Origin: Pikeienuella piscinae
GTDB lineage: Bacteria > Pseudomonadota > Alphaproteobacteria > Rhodobacterales > Rhodobacteraceae
Direction: 5' to 3'
Assembly (NCBI RefSeq): GCF_011044155.1
Contig: NZ_CP049056.1
Span: 1,550,001 to 1,614,000, forward strand
Length of the DNA: 64,000 nucleotides
The position numbers and the translations under genes are program-made. Positions 1-8,733 of this stretch are shown piece after piece. Every line of letters begins with the position of its first letter. Position 1 is the stretch's first letter. The notes under the pieces were generated by a model. The model ran no database searches. It worked only from the letters and a program-made list of their open reading frames with translations, and was not told the DNA's origin.

Positions 1-2
1 GC

Positions 3-92
3 AAACTCTCCCAAAGCCAGCTTCGCGACATCGGCCTCGGCGATCAGGACCTCAACGAGTTCTGCCGACGGATCGCCAGCCGCCGCGTCTGA
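3..92 (+). CDS. C-terminal fragment of a DUF1127-type small protein
   Basis: An open frame enters from the window edge and ends at a TGA, giving 29 residues. The tail carries LRDIGLGDQDL followed by an arginine-rich end (RRIASRRV). This resembles the conserved end of DUF1127 proteins, which usually read L-x-D-I-G-L-x-R-x-D/E. These are short, basic, often multicopy alphaproteobacterial proteins linked to RNA and phosphate or stress metabolism. The start lies outside the window. A second, complete family member occurs at 6509–6718. The assignment rests on one short motif. Confidence 0.5.
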   Translation, partial: KLSQSQLRDIGLGDQDLNEFCRRIASRRV

Positions 93-146
93 ACCGATCG
101 TAGTTCGCCGGAGGGACCGGCCCCGCCGGGGCGGCCCCTCCACGCG

Positions 147-1013
147 TCAGCCCTGCAAGACAAGCGTCGACCAGTCGCCGTCCCGGCCGATCCGGATCCT
201 CGCGAAACCATGCGCGCGATACACCGCTTCGACGCCTGCGCGCTGTTCGTTCAGGATCCCCGAAAGCACGATCACCCCGCCCGGCGCCAGATGCGCCCGC
301 ATCGCCCCCGCCATCCGTTTCAGCGGATTGGCGAGAATGTTCGCGAGGATCAGATCGTAGGGGGCGTCGGCGCGCACACGCGGGGCGGCGAAGCCTGCGG
401 CGCGCGCCGTCGCGATCAGCGGGCCAAGCCGGTTCGCCCGCGCGTTCGCCCGCGCCGTCGCCACCGCCACCTCGTCGATATCGGAGGCGAGGCAGCGGCG
501 CTTCCAAACCGAGGCCGCGGCCATCGCCAGCACCGCCGTGCCGGCGCCGATATCGGCGATCCGGCGAGGCCGAAAGCCGGATTTCGCCAGCAGATGCAGC
601 GCCATCAGGCAGCCGCGCGTGGTGCCGTGATGACCGGTGCCGAAAGCCATCGCCGCCTCGATCTCCAGCGGATGGCGGGCGCGCTTCGCCGCGCCGCGAT
701 CATGGCTGCCGTGCACCAGAAAGCGCCCAGCAACGACCGGCGTCAGTTCGCGCTGCACTTCGCTGACCCAGTCGCGTTCGCCGATTTCGGAGAGCGTGAA
801 GGCCCGCGCCCCGAACGCCGCCGCGCAAAGCGCAAGCTGACCGGGATCAGGCCGCTCGGTGAAATAGGCCGCGACCTCGAAAAGGCCGGAACCGTCCTCG
901 ATCTCCAGATAGCCGACGCCGTAGGGAGCCGGATCCATTCCCTCCGCGGCCACGGTCATCGCCTCCGCCGCAGCGACGCCCTTGAGCGTGGTGATCGCGC
1001 TGTATGTGGTCAT
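147..1013 (-). CDS. prmA: Ribosomal protein L11 methyltransferase PrmA
   Basis: PrmA trimethylates ribosomal protein L11 using S-adenosylmethionine in the cytoplasm. The 288-residue product has an N-terminal substrate-recognition half. It then shows AFGTGHHGTT (about 123–132), a variant of the family's AFGTGxHxTT signature. The SAM-binding loop DIGAGTAVLA is at about 154–163 and NILANPL at about 225–231 matches the catalytic N-I-L-A-x-P-L segment. I chose the ATG at 1013, preceded by GGAAGGG, because the N-terminus MTTYSAITTL then matches the family. An in-frame start at 1058 would add 15 poorly conserved residues. The gene is divergent from the TadG-like gene at 1181. Confidence 0.93.
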   Translation of the reverse strand: MTTYSAITTLKGVAAAEAMTVAAEGMDPAPYGVGYLEIEDGSGLFEVAAYFTERPDPGQLALCAAAFGARAFTLSEIGERDWVSEVQRELTPVVAGRFLVHGSHDRGAAKRARHPLEIEAAMAFGTGHHGTTRGCLMALHLLAKSGFRPRRIADIGAGTAVLAMAAASVWKRRCLASDIDEVAVATARANARANRLGPLIATARAAGFAAPRVRADAPYDLILANILANPLKRMAGAMRAHLAPGGVIVLSGILNEQRAGVEAVYRAHGFARIRIGRDGDWSTLVLQG

Positions 1014-1180
1014 GGCGCCAGCCCTTCCCGAAAACGCCGTGCGGCGCATCCGCTTCATAGACCGCGGGCGGCCGCCGGGACACCTGTAAACGACCTCGCT
1101 TCACCCCTCGCGCGGCTTCCCCCCCGGGAGACGGGCTGATATAGGCGCTCGGACGCTTAACATGCATTCGAGGTGTCGGC

Positions 1181-3199
1181 GTGGCGGACCTGACGACCTG
1201 GCTGCGTTTCCTGCGTGACAATACCGCGTCGATGGCGACGCAGGTCGTGATTTTCTCCATCCTGCTCTTTGGCGCGTCCGGCATGGTGCTGGATTTCGGC
1301 CGGGTCTATTCTGAGCATTCGCGGATGCAGGCGTTCACCGATCAGGCGGCGCTTTCGGCCGCCGCCGAACTCGACCTCGACATCGATTCGATCGACCGCG
1401 CGATCGCGGCGGTGTTCGGCCCAGGCGGCGGCGCAGTGATTCCGAAGGGCGCGCTGTTCAGCGATGGGACGAGCGACCAGTTCCGTATCTCGCATCTCTT
1501 CTTCCTCTCCGATCTTTCCGACGATGTTCCGGACGCCGGCGGCTCGCGCCCGCAATACGATCTCGCCGGCGATATCGCCGGGCCCAACCTCGTCTACACC
1601 GCATTCGCCAATGGGGGCGCCGCCGGGGGCGACATCGCCGCCGCGTCCACCCAGGCCCGGTACGTCGTCGCGGTGGCGGAGGAACGGTCAGTTCGCAACA
1701 CGCTGATGCGACTTATAAATTCAGCTGGAAGCGACGCCGTGCGCGAAAAAAGCGTCCTCAGGACCATCGCAGCGGCGCGGCGCAAACGGCTTTCCTGCGG
1801 CGCGCTCTCCAACCTGGTGATCTGCAACCCGTGGGAAGACGATCCCGGGGCATCGTTCCAGTCGGAAATGAGCGGGCCGGGGGCGACGGGCCGGCAATTC
1901 CGCCATGTCGCCGACGGGCTGACCCCGGCCGAGGGCGCGTTGAGCGCGCCGAACGCCCTCGCCCGGCGGCTCTCGCTCGAAGCGCCGGCGGCGGTGGCGC
2001 GCATCTGCGCGGATCCGCAGACAATGCCGGGCGCGAACCCGGCGATGTCCGAGGCCGAAGCCGCCACCGCCTACGCGATCTGCATGCTCGCCTCCGCCCG
2101 CGAGCATGAGTTCTGCGTCGGCGACGAGGTCGCCTTCGTTCCCGCCCCACCGGAAGAGATCGCGACCGCGCTCGGGACCGCTTTCGACCTCTGGGACGCG
2201 CCGATATCCGATGTCCTTTATTGGGACCGTGATGCGGATGGCGACCATAGTCAGGCGGTCGACGAAGCCGGCGTCTCGCTCTTCGACGCGGGAACCGCGC
2301 ATGTGCTGCGCGACCAGTCGCCGCTTTTTCAGCCCGATCTCAACATCATGAAGGGCCGCGTCCGGGATGAATTGAGGACCCGCGTCAACGCCGCGCTCGG
2401 CGTTCCGGAATCTTCGCGACTGAACTATCCGCGCGGAGTCGATTACGAGAGCTATGATCTGCTGCTGAATCCCTGCCTGCGCACCGGCGCCACGACGAAT
2501 TGCGCGACCACGTCCGCCGGCGAAACGATCGACTACATCTCGAACCCGACGACGCATTCCGCAGTCGCGCAGTTTTTCATCGCGAATTTCCCGTTGCTCT
2601 ACCAACGCGACCTTCAGACGCCGCCGGAAGACATGACGAGCTTCTATCAAGCCTACCGGACAGGGCGCGAGGACTGGCTCCACGCCCGCGAGGCCTTCAC
2701 CACCGCGCCCACGACCGCCGTCGAGCCGGGACAGACGCTCACGCTGACCGGCGAGGACGGCTCGCTCGACACGCGGCTCGGCCCGCCCGACGAGAACATC
2801 GCGCAGATTCAGACGAAACCCGCCTATGATGAGAACGGCGTGCGCGAGGATGTGAACGGCGATGGCGAGATCGACGCGTTCGATGTCGAACCGGCCTACT
2901 CAAATTACACCTACAATCCCGTATCGGACCCGATCGACCGCGCACTGGAGCGCCGCGTCTTCGACGCGACAGTGGTGAACTGCGGCGCGGCGCGGGTCGA
3001 GACGGAGGCCGGCGTCCCCGCCAGACGCGCGGAGGTCGCCGGATTCGTGAAGATGTTCCTGTTGCAGCCGCCGCGCGCGCGCTGCCCGAACGGAACCGAG
3101 AACTGCCTGAACCGGGACCTCAGCAGCGCGACGCTCTTCAGCGAGTTCGTCGGGCTTCCGGACATGAACGAAACCAGCTACGCGGTGCTCGTCCGCTGA
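1181..3199 (+). CDS. TadG/TadE-like pilus-assembly domain protein with calcium-loop-like motifs
   Basis: The 672-residue product starts at a GTG preceded by GAGGTG. Residues 1–65 look like a Tad (TadE/TadG) N-terminus: a short cytoplasmic stretch, one membrane helix (about 20–42), then a D-F-G-R-x-Y and DQAALSAAAELD segment typical of proteins spanning the inner membrane in Flp-pilus systems. The large remainder is presumably periplasmic and has several cysteines (for example near 202–214 and 300–310). Residues 557–568 form a canonical EF-hand/dockerin-like loop, DVNGDGEIDAFD. A looser acidic loop, DRDADGD, is at 349–355. No other tad gene is nearby, so it is an orphan. A function beyond envelope anchoring cannot be assigned. 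Confidence 0.8.
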   Translation: MADLTTWLRFLRDNTASMATQVVIFSILLFGASGMVLDFGRVYSEHSRMQAFTDQAALSAAAELDLDIDSIDRAIAAVFGPGGGAVIPKGALFSDGTSDQFRISHLFFLSDLSDDVPDAGGSRPQYDLAGDIAGPNLVYTAFANGGAAGGDIAAASTQARYVVAVAEERSVRNTLMRLINSAGSDAVREKSVLRTIAAARRKRLSCGALSNLVICNPWEDDPGASFQSEMSGPGATGRQFRHVADGLTPAEGALSAPNALARRLSLEAPAAVARICADPQTMPGANPAMSEAEAATAYAICMLASAREHEFCVGDEVAFVPAPPEEIATALGTAFDLWDAPISDVLYWDRDADGDHSQAVDEAGVSLFDAGTAHVLRDQSPLFQPDLNIMKGRVRDELRTRVNAALGVPESSRLNYPRGVDYESYDLLLNPCLRTGATTNCATTSAGETIDYISNPTTHSAVAQFFIANFPLLYQRDLQTPPEDMTSFYQAYRTGREDWLHAREAFTTAPTTAVEPGQTLTLTGEDGSLDTRLGPPDENIAQIQTKPAYDENGVREDVNGDGEIDAFDVEPAYSNYTYNPVSDPIDRALERRVFDATVVNCGAARVETEAGVPARRAEVAGFVKMFLLQPPRARCPNGTENCLNRDLSSATLFSEFVGLPDMNETSYAVLVR

Positions 3200-3211
3200 C
3201 GCGCTTCGCGC

Positions 3212-3856
3212 TCAGACATTCGTTCCCACAGGGCAGGTCACGCCGGTGCCGGCGACGCCGCAATAGCCGCCCGGATTCCGCGCCAGATATTGCTGATGGT
3301 AGTCTTCAGCGTAGTAAAACTCCTGCGCCTCCGCGATCTCGGTGGTGATCGGGCCGTAGCCGCGCTCCGCGAGACGCGCCTGGAAGGCCGTGCGCGCCGC
3401 TTCCGCCGCCGCCTTCTGCTCGGGTGAGAACGTGTAGATCGCGGAGCGATATTGCGAGCCGACATCATTGCCCTGCCGCATGCCCTGGGTCGGGTCGTGC
3501 CCTTCCCAGAACGTCCGCAACAGCGTCTCATAATCGATGACCGACGGGTCGAACGCGACCAGCACCGCTTCGGTATGCCCGGTCGCGCCGCTGCACACCT
3601 CCTGATAGGTCGGATTCGGCGTCTCGCCGCCGGCGTAGCCGGCAGCGGTGACCCAGACGCCCTGCAGGTCCCAGAACATCCGCTCGACGCCCCAGAAGCA
3701 GCCCATGCCAAAGATCGCCTTCTCCAGATTCGCCGGAATCTCCTTCAGCGGCCGGCCGTTGACGAAATGCGCGTCGGCAGTCGGTATCGGCGTCTCGCGG
3801 CCGCGGAGCGCCTCGCCCGGCGCGGGCAGGTCGGCTTTCTTGAACATGCTGAACAT
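3212..3856 (-). CDS. msrA: Peptide-methionine (S)-S-oxide reductase MsrA
   Basis: MsrA reduces the S-epimer of methionine sulfoxide in proteins, using thioredoxin-recycled cysteines. The 214-residue product carries the catalytic GCFWG motif with Cys53. It also has the family blocks [26 protein letters not shown] and GSQYRSAIY, and [15 protein letters not shown] near the C-terminus with a probable resolving cysteine. The start at 3856 has GGGGA about seven bases upstream; a second ATG three codons in is possible. There is no clear signal peptide, so the enzyme should be cytoplasmic. The gene is convergent with the TadG-like gene, 12 bases apart. Confidence 0.95.
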   Translation of the reverse strand: MFSMFKKADLPAPGEALRGRETPIPTADAHFVNGRPLKEIPANLEKAIFGMGCFWGVERMFWDLQGVWVTAAGYAGGETPNPTYQEVCSGATGHTEAVLVAFDPSVIDYETLLRTFWEGHDPTQGMRQGNDVGSQYRSAIYTFSPEQKAAAEAARTAFQARLAERGYGPITTEIAEAQEFYYAEDYHQQYLARNPGGYCGVAGTGVTCPVGTNV

Positions 3857-3983
3857 CGGCGATCCCCTTTTTTCTCATCTCAGCATATAGCGCGCTTCGC
3901 GCCGACGAAAAGCCCCGGAGCGGATCGAACATTTCAGGAACAGCACTTTCCCTCGCATGTTGTTCCGGGTTAACGTCCCGCGC

Positions 3984-6341
3984 ATGAACGACCCCCTCTT
4001 CGATGACGCCTTCGACGATTGGGAGCCGCCGACGCGGCTTTCCGAACTCGCCCGCGCGGGTGTTCCCGCGCCTTATCTCGACGGGTTGAACCCGCCGCAG
4101 CGCGAGGCGGTGGAGGCGCTGGACGGCCCGGTCCTGATGCTCGCCGGGGCCGGCACTGGCAAGACCCGCGCGCTGACCTGCCGGATCGCACATCTGCTGT
4201 CGACCGGCCGCGCGAAGCCGAACGAGATTCTCGCCGTCACCTTCACCAACAAGGCGGCACGCGAAATGAAGGTCCGAATCGGCGGGCTGATCGGCGGGGC
4301 GATCGAGGGGATGCCGTGGCTCGGCACCTTCCATTCGCTCTGCGTCAGGATTCTCCGCCGACACGCCGAACTCGCCGGACTGAAGTCCAATTTCACCATT
4401 CTCGACACGGACGACCAGATCCGGTTGATGAAACAGCTCATCCGGGACGCGAATATCGACGAGAAACGCTGGCCGGCGCGCCAGCTCGCCGCCGTTATCG
4501 ACCGCTGGAAGAACCGCGCGGTGACGCCCGAACGCATTCCGGCCGCTGACGCCCGCGCCTATGGCGGCGAAGGCCCGGCGCTCTACGCGCGCTATCAGGA
4601 GCGGCTAAAGGTGCTGAACGCCTGCGATTTCGGCGATCTTCTGCTGCATGTCGTGCGGATATTCCAGGAGAACCCGGATGTTCTGGAGCGCTATCAGCGC
4701 TGGTTCCGCTACATCCTGGTGGACGAATATCAGGACACGAACGTGGCGCAGTATCTCTGGCTGCGGCTGCTGGCGAAAGCGCATCAGAACATCTGCTGCG
4801 TCGGCGATGACGACCAGTCGATCTATGGCTGGCGCGGGGCCGAGGTTGGCAACATCCTGAAATTCGAAACGGATTTTCCCGGCGCGAAGGTGATCCGGCT
4901 GGAGCAGAACTACCGTTCCACATCACATATCCTCGCCGCCGCTTCTGCGCTGATCGCCGCCAACGAGGACCGGCTGGGCAAGACCCTCTGGACGCAGGAG
5001 AACGAGGGTGAGCGCCTGCGGCTGATGGGGGTCTGGGACGGCGACGAGGAGGCGCGCTGGATCGGCGAGGAGATCGAGAGTTTCGAGCGGGGCGCGCGCG
5101 GGCGCGACCCGGTTTCGCCGGACGAAATGGCGGTGCTGGTCCGGGCCTCCTTTCAGATGAGGGCGTTCGAGGACCGCTTCCTCGCCATCGGTCTGCCCTA
5201 TCGCGTCATCGGCGGGCCGCGCTTCTACGAGCGCATGGAGGTGCGCGACGCGATGGCGTATTTGCGCGTGGTCGCCTCGCCCGATGACGGGCTGGCGTTC
5301 GAGCGGATCGTCAACACGCCGAAGCGCGGTCTCGGCGACAAGGCGCAGCAGGAGATCAACCGGACGGCGCGGGAGAACGGCGTCAACTTGCTGGAAGGCG
5401 CGCGGATCGCCATCGCCGAAAAGCGGGTGAGCGCCGCCGCGCGCAACTCGCTCGACAAGGTGGTGACGCTTTTCGATACATGGATCGAACGCGCCGGCGC
5501 GACGGATTTCGACCATGTCGAAGGCGCGATGCAGATATTGGAGGATTTCGGCTATCTCGATCACTGGCGCAAGGAAAAGACGCCGGACGCGCCGGGGCGG
5601 CTGGAGAACGTCAAGGAACTGGTGAAGGCGCTGGAGGAGTTCGAGAACCTTCAGGGGTTTCTGGAGCATGTCTCCCTGGTGATGGAGAACGAACAGGAGG
5701 ACTCGGTCCCCAAAGTCTCAATCATGACCTATCACGCCGCCAAGGGACTGGAGTTCGATTGCGTCTTCCTGCCCGGGTGGGAGGATGGGCTTTTCCCCTC
5801 ACAGCGCTCGATGGACGAGAGCGGCAAACGCGGGCTGGAGGAGGAGCGCCGCCTCGCCTATGTCGGCCTCACGCGCGCGCGAAAACACCTGACCGTCAGT
5901 TTCGCCGCCAACCGGCGCATGTACAATCAATGGCAGAGCGCGCTGCCGTCACGCTTCATCGACGAGTTGCCGAGAGACCATGTCGAGGTGCTGACGGCGC
6001 CGGGCCTCTATGGCGGGGTCTACGGCGCGGCGGCGAGCGTCCCGCAAGGCTCGGTGCTGGAGGCGCGGGCGGCGGAGGCCTCGGCCTACAACTCCCCCGG
6101 CTGGGCGCGCATGCAGGCGCGGGCCGGTCGGCGCTCGCTCCGCTCCCCGACGGAGGCCCGCACGGCAGTTGTGGACGCCGAGGTGGCGCACGGGCCGGGT
6201 GACCGCGTCTTTCATCAGAAGTTCGGTTACGGCGCCGTCACCGAAGTGGAGGGCGACAAGCTGACCGTCGCGTTCGAGAAGGCCGGCGAGAAACGGGTTG
6301 TCGCCAGCTTCGTCACCGCCGCGGACGAAATTCCGTTCTGA
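3984..6341 (+). CDS. uvrD: UvrD/PcrA-type superfamily 1 DNA helicase
   Basis: This is a 3'-5' ATP-dependent DNA helicase of nucleotide excision and mismatch repair. From the start at 3984 it has 785 residues. Helicase motifs run in order: Q-motif LNPPQREAV (about 35), Walker A AGAGTGKT (54–61), TFTNKAAREM, DEYQDTN (motif II), GDDDQSIYGWRGA (III), LEQNYRST (IV), TYHAAKGLEFD (V) and EERRLAYVGLTRAR (VI). The tail KFGYGAVTEVEGDKLTVAFE is the Tudor-like C-terminal element of UvrD/PcrA. An ATG at 3957 would add nine residues; neither start has a strong ribosome site, and 3984 matches relatives better. Confidence 0.95.
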   Translation: MNDPLFDDAFDDWEPPTRLSELARAGVPAPYLDGLNPPQREAVEALDGPVLMLAGAGTGKTRALTCRIAHLLSTGRAKPNEILAVTFTNKAAREMKVRIGGLIGGAIEGMPWLGTFHSLCVRILRRHAELAGLKSNFTILDTDDQIRLMKQLIRDANIDEKRWPARQLAAVIDRWKNRAVTPERIPAADARAYGGEGPALYARYQERLKVLNACDFGDLLLHVVRIFQENPDVLERYQRWFRYILVDEYQDTNVAQYLWLRLLAKAHQNICCVGDDDQSIYGWRGAEVGNILKFETDFPGAKVIRLEQNYRSTSHILAAASALIAANEDRLGKTLWTQENEGERLRLMGVWDGDEEARWIGEEIESFERGARGRDPVSPDEMAVLVRASFQMRAFEDRFLAIGLPYRVIGGPRFYERMEVRDAMAYLRVVASPDDGLAFERIVNTPKRGLGDKAQQEINRTARENGVNLLEGARIAIAEKRVSAAARNSLDKVVTLFDTWIERAGATDFDHVEGAMQILEDFGYLDHWRKEKTPDAPGRLENVKELVKALEEFENLQGFLEHVSLVMENEQEDSVPKVSIMTYHAAKGLEFDCVFLPGWEDGLFPSQRSMDESGKRGLEEERRLAYVGLTRARKHLTVSFAANRRMYNQWQSALPSRFIDELPRDHVEVLTAPGLYGGVYGAAASVPQGSVLEARAAEASAYNSPGWARMQARAGRRSLRSPTEARTAVVDAEVAHGPGDRVFHQKFGYGAVTEVEGDKLTVAFEKAGEKRVVASFVTAADEIPF

Positions 6342-6350
6342 GAGCAGCCA

Positions 6351-6368
6351 GCGTCTGCACGCAGACGC
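6351..6368. terminator. Hairpin after uvrD
   Basis: A perfect 7-base inverted repeat, GCGTCTG and CAGACGC with loop CACG, starts nine bases after the uvrD stop. No T-run follows, so it is either a weak or factor-assisted terminator or only an mRNA 3' end structure. Confidence 0.35.
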
Positions 6369-6459
6369 CTGTGGGCATGGGGCGGCGCGCGTGAAGCGTC
6401 GCCGCGTTCACGTCACGCCGCGGCGTTCCGGGGTCCGACGGCGGGCCGGAATTGCGAAA

Positions 6460-6480
6460 GGGCGGGGCGCCGGCCCGCCC
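6460..6480. terminator. GC-rich hairpin between convergent uvrD and DUF1127 genes
   Basis: GGGCGGG (6460–6466) pairs with CCCGCCC (6474–6480) across a 7-base loop, in the space between convergent genes. There is no T-run on either strand. A role as a bidirectional 3' structure is inferred from position only. Confidence 0.3.
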
Positions 6481-6508
6481 TGTGGCGCCGCCTCCTTAAC
6501 CCCCCGGG

Positions 6509-6718
6509 TCAGATCGCGTCGCGCGAAACGCGGGCGATTTCACCGCGGGTCAGGCCGATATCGTTAAGCTCCGCGTCGCTAAGCGCGCTGAGCGCCCGAT
6601 ACGTGGCGCGATAGGAGCGCCAGGCGTTGAAACGGGCGACGAGGCGGGTCAGGGCGGCCACGAGCGCGCTTTCGCCGCGGTGAGTGGCGGCCGCGTTGGT
6701 GTCTGTTATATAGGCCAT
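6509..6718 (-). CDS. DUF1127 domain small protein
   Basis: The 69-residue product begins MAYITDTNAAATHRG and has a helical middle rich in arginine (ARFNAWRSYRATYRAL). It ends with the DUF1127 signature LSDAELNDIGLTRGEIARVSR. I chose the ATG at 6718 because AGGAG lies seven bases upstream; longer in-frame starts would add low-complexity residues. In alphaproteobacteria small DUF1127 proteins have been tied to RNA degradation, phosphate response and stress. No specific role can be inferred here. The upstream region shared with the divergent MFS gene contains nested inverted repeats. Confidence 0.88.
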   Translation of the reverse strand: MAYITDTNAAATHRGESALVAALTRLVARFNAWRSYRATYRALSALSDAELNDIGLTRGEIARVSRDAI

Positions 6719-6787
6719 GATTGGCTCCTGCTTCAGTCTTGTTGTTGCTGTGCAGCAGATGGTGCAGCGCAGCGAAAACCTCAACAT

Positions 6788-6824
6788 GTGCAAAGGCAAT
6801 CCCGCCTTGCACGCCACGCAAGGC
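6788..6824. repeat. Nested inverted repeats in the DUF1127/MFS intergenic region
   Basis: GTGCAA (6788–6793) is mirrored by TTGCAC (6807–6812). Overlapping this, GCCTTGC (6804–6810) is mirrored by GCAAGGC (6818–6824) with a 7-base loop. Both are perfect and lie in the 241-base divergent region. They could be an operator or a leader hairpin; the sequence does not decide. Confidence 0.4.
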
Positions 6825-6959
6825 TCCCTAGCGTCACCCCGGAATTGGCTCCATCGCCAAGGAGATTGGCCCTCGCGCGGCGGGTTTGCTCGTTCCGCCC
6901 GCCCATCGAGTGACCCGCCACGCTGGACGCTGAGCGCAGCGCATCGTATCGGAGACCCC

Positions 6960-8255
6960 ATGCGTCTTCCTCCAGCGCTTCAGGATCCTGCATTCCGGTT
7001 GTTCATGGCCGGCAATTTCTTTTCGCAGCAGGGCGCGTGGGCGCAGCGCACGATCTTCGGCTGGCTCGCCTGGGAGCTTTCGGGCTCCTCCGGCTGGGTG
7101 GGGGTGATCGCGTTCCTGAGCTTCGCGCCGACATTCATCTCCGGTCCAGTCTTCGGCGTCATGGCCGACCGGGCTGATCTTCGCCGCGCGGCGATCAGCG
7201 TGCAGCTCGCGCTGATCTCGGTCTCGTTGCTTCTCTTCGCGGCGCTGGCGACCGGTGCGCTGACGCTCACGATCCTCGCCTTGCTGGCGGTCACGCAGGG
7301 CGTCACGACGAGCGCACAGAACCCGGTCCGCATGGCGCTGGTTCCCCGGCTCGCGCCACGCGCGGCGCTCGGCAACGCCATCGCGATCTCGGCGCTCAAT
7401 TTCAACCTGGCGCGGCTGATCGGCCCGGCGGCGGGCGGTTACGCGATCGCCCATTTCGGCGCCGCGGCGGCGCAGGCGGCCGTGGCGGCGCTGCTGGTGC
7501 CGATGTTCTTTTCACTCGTCTCGGTCGAGATCCGGCCGAGCACCGCCAACTACGCGGCGCCCGTCCGGATCGCGGCGGCGCTCGGCGAGGGCGCAGCCTA
7601 CGCCTGGCGGCGGCGATCCATACGCTCCGCGCTGGCGCTCACCGCCGTCTTCGCCATCGTCGTGCGCGGCATGCTGGAGCTGATGCCGGTGATCGCCGAC
7701 GGCGTCTTCGCGCGCGGCGCGACGGGCCTGGGCGAGTTGATGGCCGCCGCCGGTCTCGGCGCGTTCAGCGGCGCGTTCTGGCTTTCCAGCGGGGACGCGG
7801 TGAAATCCCCAGCGCCGGGCGAAGCGGCGGAGCCCCCGCTCAGAACCTTCATCGCGCTCTTTGGTGGGCTTCTCGGCGTCGCGCTCCTCAGCACGACGCC
7901 GGGATGGTGGGCGGCGCTCGCCATCGTCGCGGTGATCGGCTTTTGCAGCACGCTCACAGGCGTCACCATGCAATCGGTCGTCCAAATCACCGTCGACGAC
8001 GCGCATCGCGGCCGGGTCATGAGCCTCTGGGTCATGGTCGGCATCGGCTCGGCCTCGCTCGGCGCTCTGACCATGGGCGCGGCGGCGGAAATCACCGGAC
8101 TTGAAGCGACGCTGCGCCTTGGGGCCGCGACCGGCGCCGTCGTCATCGCGTTGCTCAGCGTTGTGGAGTTTCAGCGCCGGCGAAGCTCGCGCTCCAGCGC
8201 CTCCAGAAACCTGGAGCGGTCGGCTTTGGAAAAGGGCCGCCCGCCGCCGCCCTGA
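6960..8255 (+). CDS. MFS transporter (EntS-like family)
   Basis: The 431-residue inner-membrane protein has about 12 hydrophobic segments. Its N-terminus LQDPAFRLFMAGNFFSQQGAWAQR and the loop FGVMADRADLRR (a D-R-x-D-R-R motif between helices 2 and 3) are typical of the MFS_3/enterobactin-exporter-like group. The substrate cannot be read from sequence. The ATG at 6960 has GGAG close upstream; longer in-frame starts read through non-conserved sequence. The last 28 residues (QRRRSSRSSASRNLER and onward) are hydrophilic and are encoded over the 3' end of the convergent YaiI-type gene, an 85-base antisense overlap. They may be a run-on tail. Confidence 0.88.
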   Translation: MRLPPALQDPAFRLFMAGNFFSQQGAWAQRTIFGWLAWELSGSSGWVGVIAFLSFAPTFISGPVFGVMADRADLRRAAISVQLALISVSLLLFAALATGALTLTILALLAVTQGVTTSAQNPVRMALVPRLAPRAALGNAIAISALNFNLARLIGPAAGGYAIAHFGAAAAQAAVAALLVPMFFSLVSVEIRPSTANYAAPVRIAAALGEGAAYAWRRRSIRSALALTAVFAIVVRGMLELMPVIADGVFARGATGLGELMAAAGLGAFSGAFWLSSGDAVKSPAPGEAAEPPLRTFIALFGGLLGVALLSTTPGWWAALAIVAVIGFCSTLTGVTMQSVVQITVDDAHRGRVMSLWVMVGIGSASLGALTMGAAAEITGLEATLRLGAATGAVVIALLSVVEFQRRRSSRSSASRNLERSALEKGRPPPP

Positions 8256-8617
8256 CGCAGCGGATTGGCGGCGCGCAGATCGGTCATCAGATCACGCATC
8301 GCCAGCGCCTCGCCGATATTGGCCTTGGTGAAGAGCGCGCCGTCATGCTTCATCGCCCGCGCGCCCGCCGTGACGCAGCGATGCGCGAGAGGAATGTCGC
8401 CGGTGACGCAGATATCGCCCGGCTCGATCCGTTCCGCGATCCAGTCGTCGGCGGCGTCCGCGCCCTGCGTCACCACCACGACCTCGGCCAGCGGGTGCGG
8501 GTTGGGCCTGATCCCGCCATCCGAGACGTAGATCACCCTGACCTTGTGCCGCTCGGCGACGCGCAGCGCCTCCGCCTTTACCGGACAGGCGTCGGCGTCG
8601 ACATAGACGATGGTCAA
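8171..8617 (-). CDS. YaiI/YqxD family protein (DUF188)
   Basis: The 148-residue product is a clear DUF188 member. It has the N-terminal YVDADACPVKAE motif, then VSDGGIRPNPHP, DDWIAERIEPGDICVTGDIPLA and a GGGGRPFSKADRSRFL end block. The fold is PIN-like with conserved acidic residues, so a nuclease-type activity has been suggested for the family, but the role is unproven. The gene overlaps the 3' end of the MFS gene on the other strand by 85 bases. The conserved C-terminal RFLEALERELRR lies inside the overlap, which suggests the DUF188 frame is the constrained one. Confidence 0.92.
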   Translation of the reverse strand: MTIVYVDADACPVKAEALRVAERHKVRVIYVSDGGIRPNPHPLAEVVVVTQGADAADDWIAERIEPGDICVTGDIPLAHRCVTAGARAMKHDGALFTKANIGEALAMRDLMTDLRAANPLRQGGGGRPFSKADRSRFLEALERELRRR

Positions 8618-8733
8618 CGGAGCGCGCTTTCTGCGCTTTCATCCCTGCCCATCGTCTCCCGTGGTTTCATCAGGGGATCCTCCCGCCAGTCTTGCACGCA
8701 GACAGTCGGCGGTTTTGTCCCCTGTCGCAAGCC

